Shown piece by piece: positions 37,645-50,130 of a stretch of 64,000 bases of DNA (positions are counted from its first letter, which is position 1; each line of letters starts with the position of its first letter). Made by a program: the position numbers and the translations under genes. This DNA is from Labia minor (lineage: Eukaryota > Arthropoda > Insecta > Dermaptera > Spongiphoridae), in assembly GCA_963082975.1 (NCBI GenBank), contig OY720347.1, positions 32,133,398 through 32,197,397 of the forward strand, in the 5' to 3' direction. Under the pieces are notes generated by a model, which searched no databases, was not told the origin of the DNA, and worked only from the letters and a program-made list of their open reading frames with translations.

Positions 37645-38489
37645 TCTACATCAATGGTATTCAACCCTGGCGATCTGTCGTTTATAGAAATTTGTTACTT
37701 AAAAAACGAAAATGAAAAATGCTTAAAGACCCAAAAAAAATTTCCTTCATGATATCCAAAAAAATCGTAGGAGAGAGAGAAAGATAGTTTGAATAAGGTT
37801 GAATGGTAGTTTGAACTTAAGATGCAATTATTATTTTCCATTAACCTCGAATGATTAATTTTGAAATTTTCTTATAAATTATAAATAGATCTTCATGGTT
37901 TATTATGGAATGATAAACTTCAAAAATTTTTGAAAATATTTACTTAATTTTCTAAATAAGTCTTAATAATTCTTCACTTTCTATTCTCATATAATTGAAA
38001 TATATTTAAATAATTATACTTTAAGATAAAGTATTAAATTTAGGGTTCTTTATGTATATCTAAACTTTATGAATTTTATAAAAAGGTTTTGAAGAAATTA
38101 CAATTTTAAACGATCAAAAAAGTATTTTAATTGATATCCGCTTTTGTTAACTCAATTTCAAAAGAAATGTATGTTTCACTAAAGCAAAGGAGGTTTTTCT
38201 GAAGACCTTTATTTTGTTACAAATTATAATTAATAAAATTTGATATAAATTTCTTTTTTTAAATTAATCCAAAGTTATAAAAGATTGTAAACATGATGTC
38301 ACCAGAATACAAAATTATATTTAATTATATAGGAAAAAATTAAAAATAAATATTTTGGAGTGACCTTTATCAAATAAAAAAAAAAATTGTTAATTTTCTC
38401 CAAATTAAATAATAATTGTTTACTTTAACAAGAGAATCCCTAAGATTTTTCACCATTAAGTAGTATTTTAAAATAAGGTCTGAAATGTG

Positions 38490-38890
38490 ACATTTCTCAT
38501 CAAGTCCTCTCAGTTTGTACGTAGCAATTAGGACACTCTTCAGGGCTAAACTTGAATGACATTGTGACGAATGACCCAAGAAAAATCTCACTACTACGAG
38601 GAGAGACAAACAGACCCGCCCATTTCTCTCCTTGGCTTATTTAGAAATTAGAGCCGTTATTAGTCCAGCTAGGGGTGGTTACAGAACGGAAAGGACCCCA
38701 AGGCAATTTATTGGAAACACGCAAGTCGAGTGACGTTTTTCACGAGTTTTGGTTCATCTAGGACCAGAACCCGTGGCGCAGATGCTACAGATCGGATAAC
38801 ACTCGCCTCTGGTGATCGATTCGCGGACAAGGCTCATGGCAGGAAAGCATTCTATAGTCCAGATCATCCTTTAACAGAACACCTAGGCTA
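38490..38890. other. Less A+T-rich island with tRNA-like boxes
   Basis: About 400 bases of complex sequence. Near its end GTGGCGCAGATGC (38773) resembles an A box and GTGATCGATTCGCGG (38812) a B box, about 40 bases apart, which could mark a SINE head. The remainder (AGCTAGGGGTGGTTACAG) is unassigned. A minus frame at 38370-38609 overlaps A+T-rich DNA and is not credible. Confidence 0.25.
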
Positions 38891-39298
38891 ACTTTTTTTA
38901 TCTCGCAATGTTTTAATTTCGTTCTAATCCTTTTATTTTTTATCATATGGATTATTTCAGAACATTGACATAAAAAAGGACATGTATTTATAAATAAATC
39001 CTATTTCGCTTAAACGTTCACTATCACACCTTAGTCCTTAGTATAACAAATTTTATTAAATAAAATAATATATCAATCATTTATTTTTACAAATATATAT
39101 TTATAAATATATAAATATATATATATATTTAAAATATCTTATCATTAAAAAAATTGAGATATGTTTATAAATATAAACTTATAGATATTTAAATAAATCT
39201 ATGACTTATCAATTACAATTTTGTTAATATTCTAAGTTTCTCAAATAATAATGTTACCTAAATGATGGGATTTAATTTTTACTAATTTTCATAAAAAA

Positions 39299-39402
39299 TT
39301 AGCTGGAGTGTCTCCACTCGACTATCTCGCAATTTGAAATGGATTAAATAACATAATATATTATATTTAAATTAAATTTAATTAATTATAAATTATAAAT
39401 AT
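39299..39402 (-). mobile_element. Family B Helentron-like element, 3' end only
   Basis: The minus strand ends CGAGATAGTCGAGTGGAGAC, then ACTCCAG and CTAA against a T run. Only about 100 bp of the 3' part remains. Confidence 0.7.
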
Positions 39403-40559
39403 ATGTATCTTTATTTCTAAATTATATATAACTGACTTCTGACTTATAATTAATTAAAATATTATTATTTGATACTTTATTATATAATAGCTTAATATAT
39501 TTTTTTAAATTTTTTTATAAATAAAATATTCGTGTATTTTAATTTATTTTTATTATATATTTTTATAATTTAATTATCTCACTAAATATATATTTATTTG
39601 TTTTCCAATAAAGTTTGGGTATTCGTGGGAAATTGTAGTTTTTTTAACTAAAAATTTATTAGCCCCCTTGGTCTAAAAGAATAATATTTATTAAATTTCG
39701 GACATTTTTTAAAATCCTTTTCTATTAAACTACGAAATTAAAAAGGAGTTACAAAATGACTTAAATGTACAAATGAATAATGAATTATTAAATTAAGCCA
39801 TTATTTTTAAAATTATTATGATTTTTTCCATGTTTTTTTTTTTTTTTGAAAATTAAATCTCTTTTAGAAAGAAATAAAAGAATAATAATATCATCATCTG
39901 TTAAATATAGAAACATAAAATAATAATGATCTTTAATATTATACACATAAAGTACCATAAAAAACATCTGTTATCATGAAATGGAGGGAATCATCTCAGA
40001 TTTCAAGTAGCCCTTCAATTAACAGGACCACTTCATACAATGTTTGTTTTTGTATTTTTTTTTTCATTTTCTTTTGCCTATTATTTAATTTTAGTGATGT
40101 CAGAAGTTTTTACAACGAATGAATGTTAACCAAAAATTTTTTCATTTTTCGAAAGGAAACGAAACGACTTGGGAATGTAACCGCCCCTTTTCTTGTTCCC
40201 ACCACTTCATTATCGTTTTTCATTTATTTTGGAACTGGAAGCGGCTGAAAACCATAAACTATACGATGATTGCACCGACGTGACACTAGTCCAATTACAT
40301 CAAAACTAATGGCCATTTACTCAATTCAGAGAATTGCCCAGTCAGATATTCAATTCCCAATCTGATTTCTCGGTTATAGCTTGAATGTTATTTTATACCC
40401 ACTAGAGTCAAATGAACCAAATTTATAAATTAACTCTCTTGTTTGTCGTTAATAAAATTTTCATACATATATATAAAAAACAACTTATATTTATTGGACT
40501 ATACAATGTCTAAATAATATGATCAGAAATGTATTTAATATGAATTTAAAAATCTTTAA

Positions 40560-41160
40560 TCGATTGTTTTGGCTTACCACGTGTTTATGTATATTTTATG
40601 TCTACATATGTTTTATGAACCAACCAGGAGGCGATAGAACAGAACAAAAAATTCTTAATCACTTTGTATAGGCTGGGCATGCACATGTGTAACATTCAGC
40701 ACCCCCTACTCTTTCGAGGGTGGGGGGGGATAGGGAGCCAATGCGCAATTTACCGCAGGTAGCCAGCATTGGGTAAAGCGAAAATTTAAATTTATGTATT
40801 ACCCATAAATTGTACAATTGAAGTGCGAACGATGCCAATATGCCAGGGGCGAAAATAAAAATATCTTAATCGATTCCAGTTGGTTGACCGCAATGCAATT
40901 AATTGGATCTGAAAAAAATCTTCTAATCCCTGTTGGAGGGCCATTGGAGCTGTAACGTCGTTGTGTATATGGGAAAAGGGTAATAACATAAATAGCATCC
41001 CTTTTGGTCCATTATGCGAGCCACAGCATCCCTCTCGCAAGCACTATTGGCAAATGATGTTGCCGCTTGATTTTTCTTGTAGATTAGAAATAATAGACAA
41101 ATGGACGCGTGAATTGAATGTAGCAGCAGTAATATTAATGGACCGCCATTTTAAGCACAT
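40560..41160. other. Less A+T-rich island
   Basis: About 600 bases. Includes CACCCCCTACTCTTTCGAGG, then GTGGGGGGG (possible hairpin near 40700-40730), CCGCAGGTAGCCAGC and GGGCCATTGGAGCTGTAACG. Overlapping open frames on both strands (minus 40792-41040, plus 40961-41329) resemble no family. Candidate regulatory segment. Confidence 0.3.
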
Positions 41161-41307
41161 TTATTTTATTCAATCAAATAAAATTAACATCGTTTCTCTC
41201 TCTCTCTCTATTGCATATAAATTAACATTATATTTCATTAAAATTAGAATTATAGATTCCAGCAGTGAAGGAATAGCATACAATTTTTTTTTATTTATTT
41301 ATTTAAT

Positions 41308-41344
41308 CGACGTTTCGGTCCTCTTTTGATGCTTCTTCAGGTCT
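41308..41344 (-). mobile_element. Penelope-like 3' tail fragment (tentative)
   Basis: On the minus strand, CCTGAAGAAGCATC followed by GGACCGAAACGTCGATT resembles the TGAAGAAGC...CGAAACGT motif common near the ends of Penelope-like elements. Nothing else of such an element was found. Match is from memory over about 35 bases. Confidence 0.3.
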
Positions 41345-42949
41345 TATTATTTTCTCCTAATTGGTTGAGATCTCGTTTTTATTCTTCCTAAAACAAATGA
41401 TATTAAAAATAGATGTGTTTTATTTTTTATTTTCTTTACCAACAACTGATTTCTTTTTTTAAATTCTAAAATATTCAACCAAAAATTATGTAATGATTTC
41501 TATCATCATTCAATCGGTGGATTTTTTTTTAATTTTAAAAATTCAAGCCTCTCTGAATGCTAAATTATACCAATCCATAATAAATTCCATTTGTAAAACT
41601 TATTGAACAGCTTTTCAATCATTCCTGTTATCAAGGAAATTTAACATTTACAAAATTTTAAAATAATAAATGTTTAATAACCCATTGAGTTCAATATTAC
41701 AATCAATTTTTAGTATATTTTCAATTAATTGCTTTTCCATATAATGGAATATAAAGAGGCCTACGATAACCAATAAAAGTTTTCAATCAATTTTTTTCCT
41801 CAATCTCCTTATGAGAATTGTTGAATCCTATTTGGCTGAAAGGCTTTAAAAATTAACATAGTGCACGGACGAACGGGGGCAAAGGGCAGAGGAACGAAGG
41901 GTGAATACTCAATCGTTCGAGATGTGAGCGGTATCGATGAAATGTATTTTTTACTGACGATTCAAAGCATTGAAAAACCTCTTCCGAAATGGACTTTAGC
42001 CGTTCCTAAGGGAAATGCATTCATCTAGTTTGAAATTCTAGCTAATCTTATCGTCAATCAATATAAATTTGTATTTACAAATATATATACAAATATATAT
42101 ATATATATATAAATAAATAAAAAAAACCTAATCTTAATTTTAATTGAGATTAACAAAATTCAATGTTTCATTTATTTTAGTAAATTATCTTGAAAATTAT
42201 ATTTATAATAATAAATTATAATTATAATTATTATACTAAATTTTTATTCGTTAGTATATTATTCAAATTAATATATAATATAATATACTAAGCATAAATA
42301 ATGACACAATTAAATACAATTACATATATAATTAAATTTATTAATTTTATTTTATTTTAATTTTATTTTTTAATAGCTAATTTAAGTTTGTTTGTTTTTC
42401 TTTAATAAATAAAACGTTGAAAAATTTTTTATTTTATTTAAATTTCTAATTAATGCTTAGCGATATATATAGTCTATAGAAGCATCATCAAATTTGTTAA
42501 TAAATTTTAAAAATATATTTCTGAAACTGGCCAAATAGACAGTTCACGTTTTAATATGTTTGTGAGTATAAAACTGAACTGAATTGATTTTACTCAAAAT
42601 GTTTTTCATCGATTTTTCTTTTAATAATCAATGTTTTATCATATTTTATAAAAATTACATAATTGAAATGATTCAAATGGCTAAATATTCTGAAATATTA
42701 TTATTGAATACTTACTGAAATTGATCTAAAATATTTACAATGCAATTACATTCTATGCTCGATTTTATATCTTATTTTATTGGAATACAAAGATATTAAC
42801 AACCCTCACTAAATGTTATTCATCAAATTGCATAGATTATTTAACAAATTCTACTCTAATTCCTTTAACACGAAAATATACTCATCAAAATTTAAATAAC
42901 CTGCTGGTGATATATAATAATAATAGATTCATAAAGTAGTAATATAATG

Positions 42950-43160
42950 TTGGAGCACATGTTCACTGTGTCTCCGGGAATCTCCTTTAGGCCTTTGCAT
43001 GATTTCAAGATGTAGATATATTTATTTCTGTCGGTATGTTTTTGTTGACGTCGTTAAAATGTCACGTAAAATCTCAGGGCTTAAAGAAAGAGCGAGTGCT
43101 TCAGATGAAAATCCCCTAAGGGGGCGCATCCCCTTCATTTAAGTGACGCCCTAGATTTTA
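42950..43160. other. Less A+T-rich island with a palindrome
   Basis: Contains CCCCTAAGGGGGCG near 43113 (CCCCTTAGGGG-type palindrome), GTTGACGTCGTTAAAATG and GTGTCTCCGGGAATC. No coding or repeat signal. Confidence 0.2.
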
Positions 43161-43796
43161 TTAAATTTCATTTAATGGTCTTTGATCTTTCGTTTTAATT
43201 GTCCAAATAAATTCGAAATAATTGCATTGAAGAATTAAGGTGTTAGAAAAGGAATAAACGTTTAAAGGCTTAATAAAAATTAAGGAACCACTTCTAATCC
43301 TGAATATCTATTAGAAACCATTTTATGTTCAATATAAGACAAACTTAACCCTTTATTTTCAATTAATTATAAACTTATTTATTTACTAGTCATGTTTTTT
43401 CTAAGTCCATAATTGCTCGATTAATTTGTTGTTGATTACTTAAAAACAAATGTCTTCAGTTCTCAGAATTTCTCACTTAAATTTTGAAAACGAATAACTT
43501 TTTTTTTCAAATCAATTACATTTTCTTCATTTGTTCTTTCAGATTGTTTAATATGTCATAAACCCGCATCCGGTCATTTCATAAAATTTATTGTCCGTGA
43601 ATTCATAAAGAAAAATAATTAATGGAAATTTTAAAATTCTTCGAATAATAATGAAATATACATTGATGACTTAATATATAACTGACATCAATGAAAAGGT
43701 TAATATAAAGATTAATAATTGGATGATCCCTTCAAATTTTTTTGTTTCACTTTTGTGTAAATTTATAATGTATTTTTACTATATTAATTTATAAGT

Positions 43797-44430
43797 ACCT
43801 GGTCAACGAGCCGCTTGGTCATTAAAAAAAAAATATTCCTTATTATCGGGTTTGGCTGGCAATATTAATAACTGGTTCACCGAGCCACCGTTCAAATAAT
43901 TTAAAAGAACATAAAATAGTCATAAAACATAATAATAACATCATAATACACCTTAAATGTATATATTAATGGTCTGAAAGACAGGAAAGTATGGCCTGTT
44001 GATATAACAATGTATTTCGTAATTTAATTTAATATAATATATTTTGTATTTACAGAAGCGCTGTCTAACGTAGTTGATGACGCCATTTAAATTTCCTATT
44101 TTAAATAAAAAAAAACTAATAAACGTTTTGAAACAATTTCAAATAATTTAAATGTATGTATTTTTCAATAAAAAACAGATATGAATATAACATATATATT
44201 TTTAATTTTATAATATTTTATAATAATTTTGTGTATAAGGAATCGCTAACGTCATATAAACTTAAACTAAGAAAAAACTAATAAAGATGATTTTTCCAGA
44301 CCAATACAGATCGATTTTTCTTTATTAAAAATTATCTATGGTCTGAATTTCAAAAAAATGCTTAGAGCGGTTTAATATATATATATATATACAATTTTTC
44401 CTTGTATAATAAGATAAGATATATATATAT
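43797..44430 (+). mobile_element. Family D element, diverged copy
   Basis: Starts ACCTGGTCAACGAGCCGC, then TCGGGTTTGGCTGGCAATATTAATAAC and ACCGAGCCACCG. Later it carries a module shared with family A (AAACAATTTCAAATAATTT ... AATAAAAAACAGAT ... AGAAAAAACTAATAAAG). It ends TTAGAGCGGTTTAATATATA and ATAATAAGATAAGATATATA. Same order as 22101-23665. Noncoding. Confidence 0.5.
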
Positions 44431-44984
44431 ATATATATTATTCGTCCATTTCTTGAATAAATCTGTACAAGTAAATCAATTAACTGTATATATTATGTAT
44501 ATAATAATAGTATTTAGTTTACAAGGTTGACTTGAAACAGTTTAACATTAGTTCCCATTCTATATTCTGTAATATATAATAAATCGAATTCAAATCAATT
44601 TCTCAACCTTGTTATAAATTTATTCCTATTAAAATATGAGATATAAAATTATTTAAAGTAATTCTCTCTATTTTTTTTTCTCTTGGAAACATTGGAAACT
44701 CAACTTTCCTTATTAAGTAACATGGGCTGAGGCTCGATAACCGAACATTAATTTACCAATAAATAAAATTGAACCGAATTAAATTCCAATATTTCATAAC
44801 TGTATTTAATATCTTTGATTATATATCATATTTATTCACACCATATAATTTAACATTGTAAATATAAATAGACAATGAACTATACTTGTAAATCAATGAA
44901 TAATATATGTAAAAATATGTTGTTGTGTAAAATATTCGATTAATTCAATTATAACTCATTCAATGTTAGTTTATAATTTGCTTT

Positions 44985-45420
44985 GTGGGAGGGAGGCGCT
45001 TTGACTACACTATAAAGTTTTCCACAGTTGCTCTGGTAGTTTGTCCTCATCCTGGTGACATATTTATGGAGATTCCTCCAACGCGTTGCCAAAACCCATT
45101 ACTCGCTAGCTTCATTGGTACTTTTTGTTCTTTCAGGATGTCTTCCCGTCATCTTTCTTCTCCTCATTGAAAACGGGGAGAAGGGAAGGGAGAGGAGAGA
45201 ATAGAGAATGTGGCGCTTTCATTGCTATTTTTCTTCTCCCTGTTTCCACAACTGTCAATTGGAATTTCTTATTATTTGATGGGTTGATTTCCTTCCACAT
45301 TTCAATCGCCGTCGCCTATTTCGAGATCACATTCTTGTTCTTTCCAACAAAGAATTATAAATTTTTCGATTCTTTTTGTTTCTTGAAAACAAATACGCCC
45401 TGATGCTTCTCAACCGTTAC
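44985..45420. other. Less A+T-rich island
   Basis: About 430 bases (GGGAGGGAGGCGCTTTGAC, GAAGGGAAGGGAGAGGAGAG, CGCCGTCGCCTATTTCGAG). Overlapping 61- and 92-codon frames are not recognised. The first half contains CAACGCGTTG, a 10-bp palindrome. Confidence 0.25.
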
Positions 45421-46122
45421 TAATTATCTATGCACGAGTATGTTGAAATTTATTCGTTCTTTTTTCTCGCCAAGCGTATTTGTCAACTAGAATCATTCCA
45501 ATCTATTAGATTCGCATTTATTTTTGCATATTTGTGAATATTCCAAGTTTTTTTTTTTATTTTATTATTAATTTAATGTGCCTTTATTTTATATCTATAA
45601 AATCTAATAAATTTTTTTAAAAATTATTAAGACAATTTTGTCAAATTAATTTATCTTAAAAAATAAAATTTTTTTTTTATTTCAACTAAAATTTATCGTT
45701 TATTCATGAATTCTAAAAAAAAGATTAAATAGAGAAAGAGTGAGGGAGAAAAGAAAAACAACAGTTAAAAATCAATTTAGAAATTTAAAAATAAGGACAT
45801 TAAAATGTATAAATATATATATATGTAAACTTATTTGTAATAAATATTAATTTAAATTTTTTCGCGAGTTTAATATTGAGAAGGATAGAATTTGGGTACA
45901 AAACTTTCTTTATTATTTATAAAATGTCAAATATAATTTCCTTAGGGTTTTGATTTATAAACATTAAACTTTTCAACAATCTGGAGAAGCCTCACACTTG
46001 AATGACTGATTTAAAGCAGTAATATTTAGCATTAGTTTTAACTAGTTTTCATAGAAAAGATACTACGATAAAATTTATAAAAACTACAAAATTTAATTTT
46101 TATTTACCTTGGAATTATTTTT

Positions 46123-46691
46123 ACTAACACGCCAGAGATAGTATTGCGTTCACGAAAATTTTCGATGTTGAGATTTTGATGTTTTTATACATTTTGAAAG
46201 TTTCTGAATCATTTTCACTAAGGTTGAGAAAATTGTCTGTTTGTGTGAGTGTGCATGTAGACAAGATTACGCAAAAACGGTTTAAGCTAGAATCATGAAA
46301 TTTGGTATACAGGCATCATTCAAAATTCGTAGTTTTCTATCAACTTTTGAGAAATGTAGCTCATTCTGAAGTGGGTCATTTCCTAAAACGTTTTGATTTT
46401 TTTTCCTCTAAACTAACCGTAAAAATAAAGTTATATTTTTGATAGTTTTTCACATTATTAAAATTTGTATAAAACTGCTATATATAGAATTTCAGCTTGA
46501 TTGAATCGCTGAAAGTACCGGAATTAATTTTTTAACACGTTGATTCCAAATCACGCGCCAGCACGTGACGTGGTGCAATCAACAACGCGCTGGTTTAATA
46601 AATATTATTTATTAATTTTAATTTAAATTTAATATATGTTATTTAATCCAATTCAAATTGCGAGATAGTCGAGTGGAGACATTCCAGCTTA
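46123..46691 (+). mobile_element. Family B Helentron-like element, full-length
   Basis: 569 bp. ACTAACACGCCAGAGATAG follows a T run. A GT-rich core (CTGTTTGTGTGAGTGTG) precedes the core GAATCATGAAATTTGGTATA. The 3' end is GCGAGATAGTCGAGTGGAGAC, then ATTCCAG and CTTA before TTT. The terminal hairpin has one mismatch compared with 13027-13628. Confidence 0.65.
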
Positions 46692-47339
46692 TTTGAGACC
46701 TCTTGCAGGGTTTAGTTTGCTCAAATACAATTCCCAATTCTGTGAGAGGATTGTGATGGAATGCTATCTCATATATATGTATGTATAATTAAATGTAAGT
46801 ATATAAGATGAATGGTTATAAGAAATCTAAATAAAAAAATCATTATTTATTTTATATATATATATATATATTTAGAATAAATATACCTATAATTAATTGG
46901 TATATTTATTTTATACATTTTGGAAATGGTAGCTATTTTCTTCACCCAATTAACAATCATTAAGTTTCCTTGTAATATTTCAATTATATTTCACCGTTTA
47001 AAATTTTTACTGTAACAATGATTCTTATGTATTACGATGATTTCATTTTTCCGCTATCCATTATGTTAAAATCTTTTTATTATTTTTTCTACACTTAGTA
47101 ATAATGTTTCTCCATATATCACTTTTTTTTTTCTTTTTTTGTTGAAGCCATTTTATTATTATTATTATTTTTTTTTTCGTTTATTTCACAACCACCCCTC
47201 TCTTTAAGGTTATTATGAGTTGGGATAAATCTCATTCAGAGGAATATCATCATCATAAAATTAGATTAAGTATTTTAATAGAAATCATAAAATAAGAGAT
47301 TATTGCGACGTGGAGGCTAACAAGAGTGAATCGTTTGTG

Positions 47340-47700
47340 AAAATGTCTTGAAAAGTAATACAAGCTGGAACAGACTTTTAAGCCAAGTTCTCAACCCCCC
47401 GGCTGCGATTTACGTGCAGCACATAAAACTCCATCGTTCTATTAAAAGGAACGCGGCAAGCAAGCGGCGGTGGTGTGATTTAGCGCTCCCGTATTTATCA
47501 TTGGGCCAACAACAGGAATGGAACCGGGAACGGGTGCTTCCCTTAAACGGGAGTGCGGTTTCTTCTAGGAACATCGTCTCCCCCGCGCGTCCCGGCCATT
47601 CATCTACCCCTGAGAACAGATTGCTTCGTTTGCAGATATTTAAGAGAGTCTCGCTAGGAATTATTTCCCTCCCACTCCTCCCCTATCTTATATACTCATT
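47340..47700. other. G+C-rich island
   Basis: About 360 bases including AACGCGGCAAGCAAGCGGCGG and CGCGCGTCCCGGCC. A 132-codon plus frame (47348-47746) spans it but resembles no family and has no matching splice or start context. One of the stronger candidate regulatory islands by composition. Confidence 0.3.
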
Positions 47701-47882
47701 AGGATCCAATTTTAAACATGCTTTCTTTTGTGTGATTCATGTTTAGTTAAAAAATCGAGTTTTTCTTTACCTTCCAAGAATAAATAATAATTTCTTTTTG
47801 TCTTTTATTTTTAATTATTTATTAATTAATATATCTATCTAATTATTTTTAATTTTAATAGATTTTAAATTAATTAATTAAT

Positions 47883-47907
47883 TAATAATAATAATAATAA
47901 TAATAAT
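47883..47907. repeat. (AAT)n microsatellite
   Basis: About eight AAT units, directly before a tRNA-like SINE head. Confidence 0.85.
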
Positions 47908-47920
47908 CAGATTTAATTAT

Positions 47921-48030
47921 GAACGTAACTCATTGATAAAGTGTTGGACTACTAAAAGCTTGAGAACCAGGGTTCAAACCTCACCAAGAACATAGAAATA
48001 TTATAATATAATATATAGAATAATTAATCT
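47921..48030 (+). mobile_element. tRNA-derived SINE-like repeat, copy 1
   Basis: GTAACTCATTGATAAAGTG acts as an A-box region and AGGGTTCAAACCTCACC contains a consensus B box (GGTTCRANNC). The tail TATTATAATATAATA follows. The minus-strand segment 53076-53172 shares GTAACTCATTG, the B box with CTCACC and the same tail, so this is a dispersed family rather than a single tRNA relic. Confidence 0.5.
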
Positions 48031-48201
48031 GATTCATTATCGAATAAATGTCTATAATAGCTAAAATGTTCTTTCTAATTTATATATTTATGAAAAAATA
48101 ATGAAATCTTAAAGGTTTTGTTATTATTGCATGTTATTCCGAGTATTTATCCCAGTTGGAGAATTTTTTATATTTCTTATATATGATCATATGGACAAAA
48201 A

Positions 48202-48895
48202 TCTGGAGTCTCTCGACTCGACTATCTCGCAATTTGAATTGAATAAAATAACATATATTAAATTTAAATTAAATTTAATTAATTAATTTACAAATTAAAA
48301 TTAATAAATAATATTTATTAAACCAGCACGTGTTTGGCTCGACACGTACTGGCGTATGATTTGCAATGTTAACAAATTAATTCCGGTACTTTCAGTGATT
48401 CAATCAAGCTGAAATTATATATATATATATAGCAGTTTTATACAATTTTTAATCATGTGAGAAACTATCAAACATATATCTTTATTTTTATGGTCAGTTT
48501 AGAGGAAAAAAAAATCAAATCGTGGTAGGTAATTCTCTTCCGGTTGAGAAAAAGTTGATAGAAAACTACGAATTTTGAATAATGCCTGTATACAAAATTG
48601 CATGATTCCAGCTCAAACCGTTTTTGCGTAATCTTGTCTACATACACACACATATATATGCACACAGACATTTTCTCAATCTTAGTGAAAATGACTCAGG
48701 GACCTTCAAAATGTATAAAACCATCAAAATCTCGACATCAAAAATTTTTGTGATACACACACACACACACACACACAGAGGGAGAGAGACAGACATTCTT
48801 CTCAACCTTAGTGAAAATGATTCAGGAACCTTCAAAACATATAAAAACGTCAAAATCTCGACATCGAACATTTTCGTGATCGAAATACTATCACA
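48202..48895 (-). mobile_element. Family B Helentron-like element with internal tandem duplication
   Basis: In minus orientation it runs from GATAGTATTTCGATCACGAA to CGAGATAGTCGAGTCGAGAG, then ACTCCAGA. The head module (TCTCGACATC...CTTAGTGAAAATGA on this strand) is duplicated in tandem, near 48669-48752 and 48796-48884, with an (AC)11 run between. The 98- and 77-codon frames across it are translations of the repeat, hence the repeated LNLSENDSGTFK. Confidence 0.65.
48755..48776. repeat. (AC)11 microsatellite inside family B
   Basis: Perfect AC run at the junction of the duplicated head modules, corresponding to the GT-rich core of the family. Confidence 0.85.
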
Positions 48896-49559
48896 TCACT
48901 ATCACATTGTAAAAATTTGAGGGAATTGAGGACTTAAATGATTCAAATGATTTTATTAATTCAGAGATACATTGAATATTTTACTATTTTCTGATTAATT
49001 ATATTTAATTTTAATTTTTATAAATTTGTTTATTTATTTTTCATTCGAAAAGTATTATTAAATTAATTTTCAATAAAAATCTTCAATTTTTTTCAAAATT
49101 ATACTTATTATATTTATGAAACGATTCTGGTAATTTAATATATTAACAATGATTTTATGAAAATTTATTATACAGCCCTGAATAAAACAAAGAGAAAATG
49201 TAAATATATATGTATGTATATATATAAAAGGAACGTTTACTGAATAATATTTTATTGAAAAATTACTATTTATTAATTTTTTTATAACTTTTTATTAGAA
49301 TTTATTTTCATTCTTTTCCTTTAGTAGTTTCTCGAGTTTCTTAATTTATCAACTCTCCATTTCACGATCATCCTCCACATCGCTTGTGAGTAATCTCGAT
49401 AAAATATTCATAAAATGATCACTGTTTTATTTAAATGGAGGGGCCGGGACAAGATAAGCGATACGATAGCGTGAAACTCCGGTAATCGAAATCTGAGCTC
49501 TATTAATATTGCTCGTAATTTTTTTTTATCGTGATCTCTCTATTATGATGATGTTTGTA

Positions 49560-50130
49560 AATCGACCTCTAGAATTGTCCCAGGCGACTTGGCTACGATT
49601 AAATATGCACAATGCCCATGGTCGTTTCCCGGGCAGCGAGTCACGGAGGACGCCGGCCGTCTTGTCGCAATCGCCGTTGATTTAGGCCCGAGCGGCCCGC
49701 TGGCGCCAGCCGCCGTCTACGACTGCACAGAATTCTCCGTCCTTTGTCCCGCAGCCCTTTGCCCAAAAACGACACCCTTTCTGGATGATATATCGCATAG
49801 CCCGTGGCCACTTCCTGCCACCACTAATGTGGCACTGTGCCATTCGTCGTCCACCACCCTTAATAAAAAAAAAAAAAAAAAAAAAAAAAGAAGAGAGAAA
49901 TCCAAGTCGATGTCAAGTGGCCGATTGCCCGGAATCGGTCAATGTCAAGATGCACTTCTAATAGAGCGTACATTCCCCTTTCCCTATTGCCACTTCCGCC
50001 CTTATCGGCATTCATACCTGTATAATGGAACGCGAACTTTCCTTGAATGTATTAGTGAACTATTGAAAAAAAAATGGGAAAAAGGCGGGACATTAAATCA
50101 GAGCTCATGCTCAAAGGAATCATTCAAACA
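49560..50130. other. G+C-rich island with the window's longest open frame
   Basis: 49590-49860 is among the most G+C-rich sequence here (GACGCCGGCCGTCTTG, GCGGCCCGCTGGCGCCAGCC). A plus frame runs 249 codons from 49589 to 50338 but translates a 25-A homopolymer as lysines. It ends in A+T-rich sequence coding phenylalanine and leucine and resembles no family. It is probably noncoding, but its length is an outlier for this composition and is discussed in the findings. Confidence 0.3.
49865..49889 (+). repeat. Poly(A) tract, 25 A
   Basis: Uninterrupted 25-A run inside a G+C-rich island. It could mark the end of an old retroposed copy, though no source or target duplication is evident. Confidence 0.85.

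Noticed and set aside
37676..37740. hAT left end (CAATGGTATTCAACCCTGG) just after the type 4 element
   Set aside because: Looks like a hAT terminus, but no matching inverted end or 8-bp duplication was found downstream. May be a truncated relic.
48624..48920. 98-codon repeat-containing protein
   Set aside because: It is a translation of the duplicated head of a family B element, with the AC run read as a Thr-His string.
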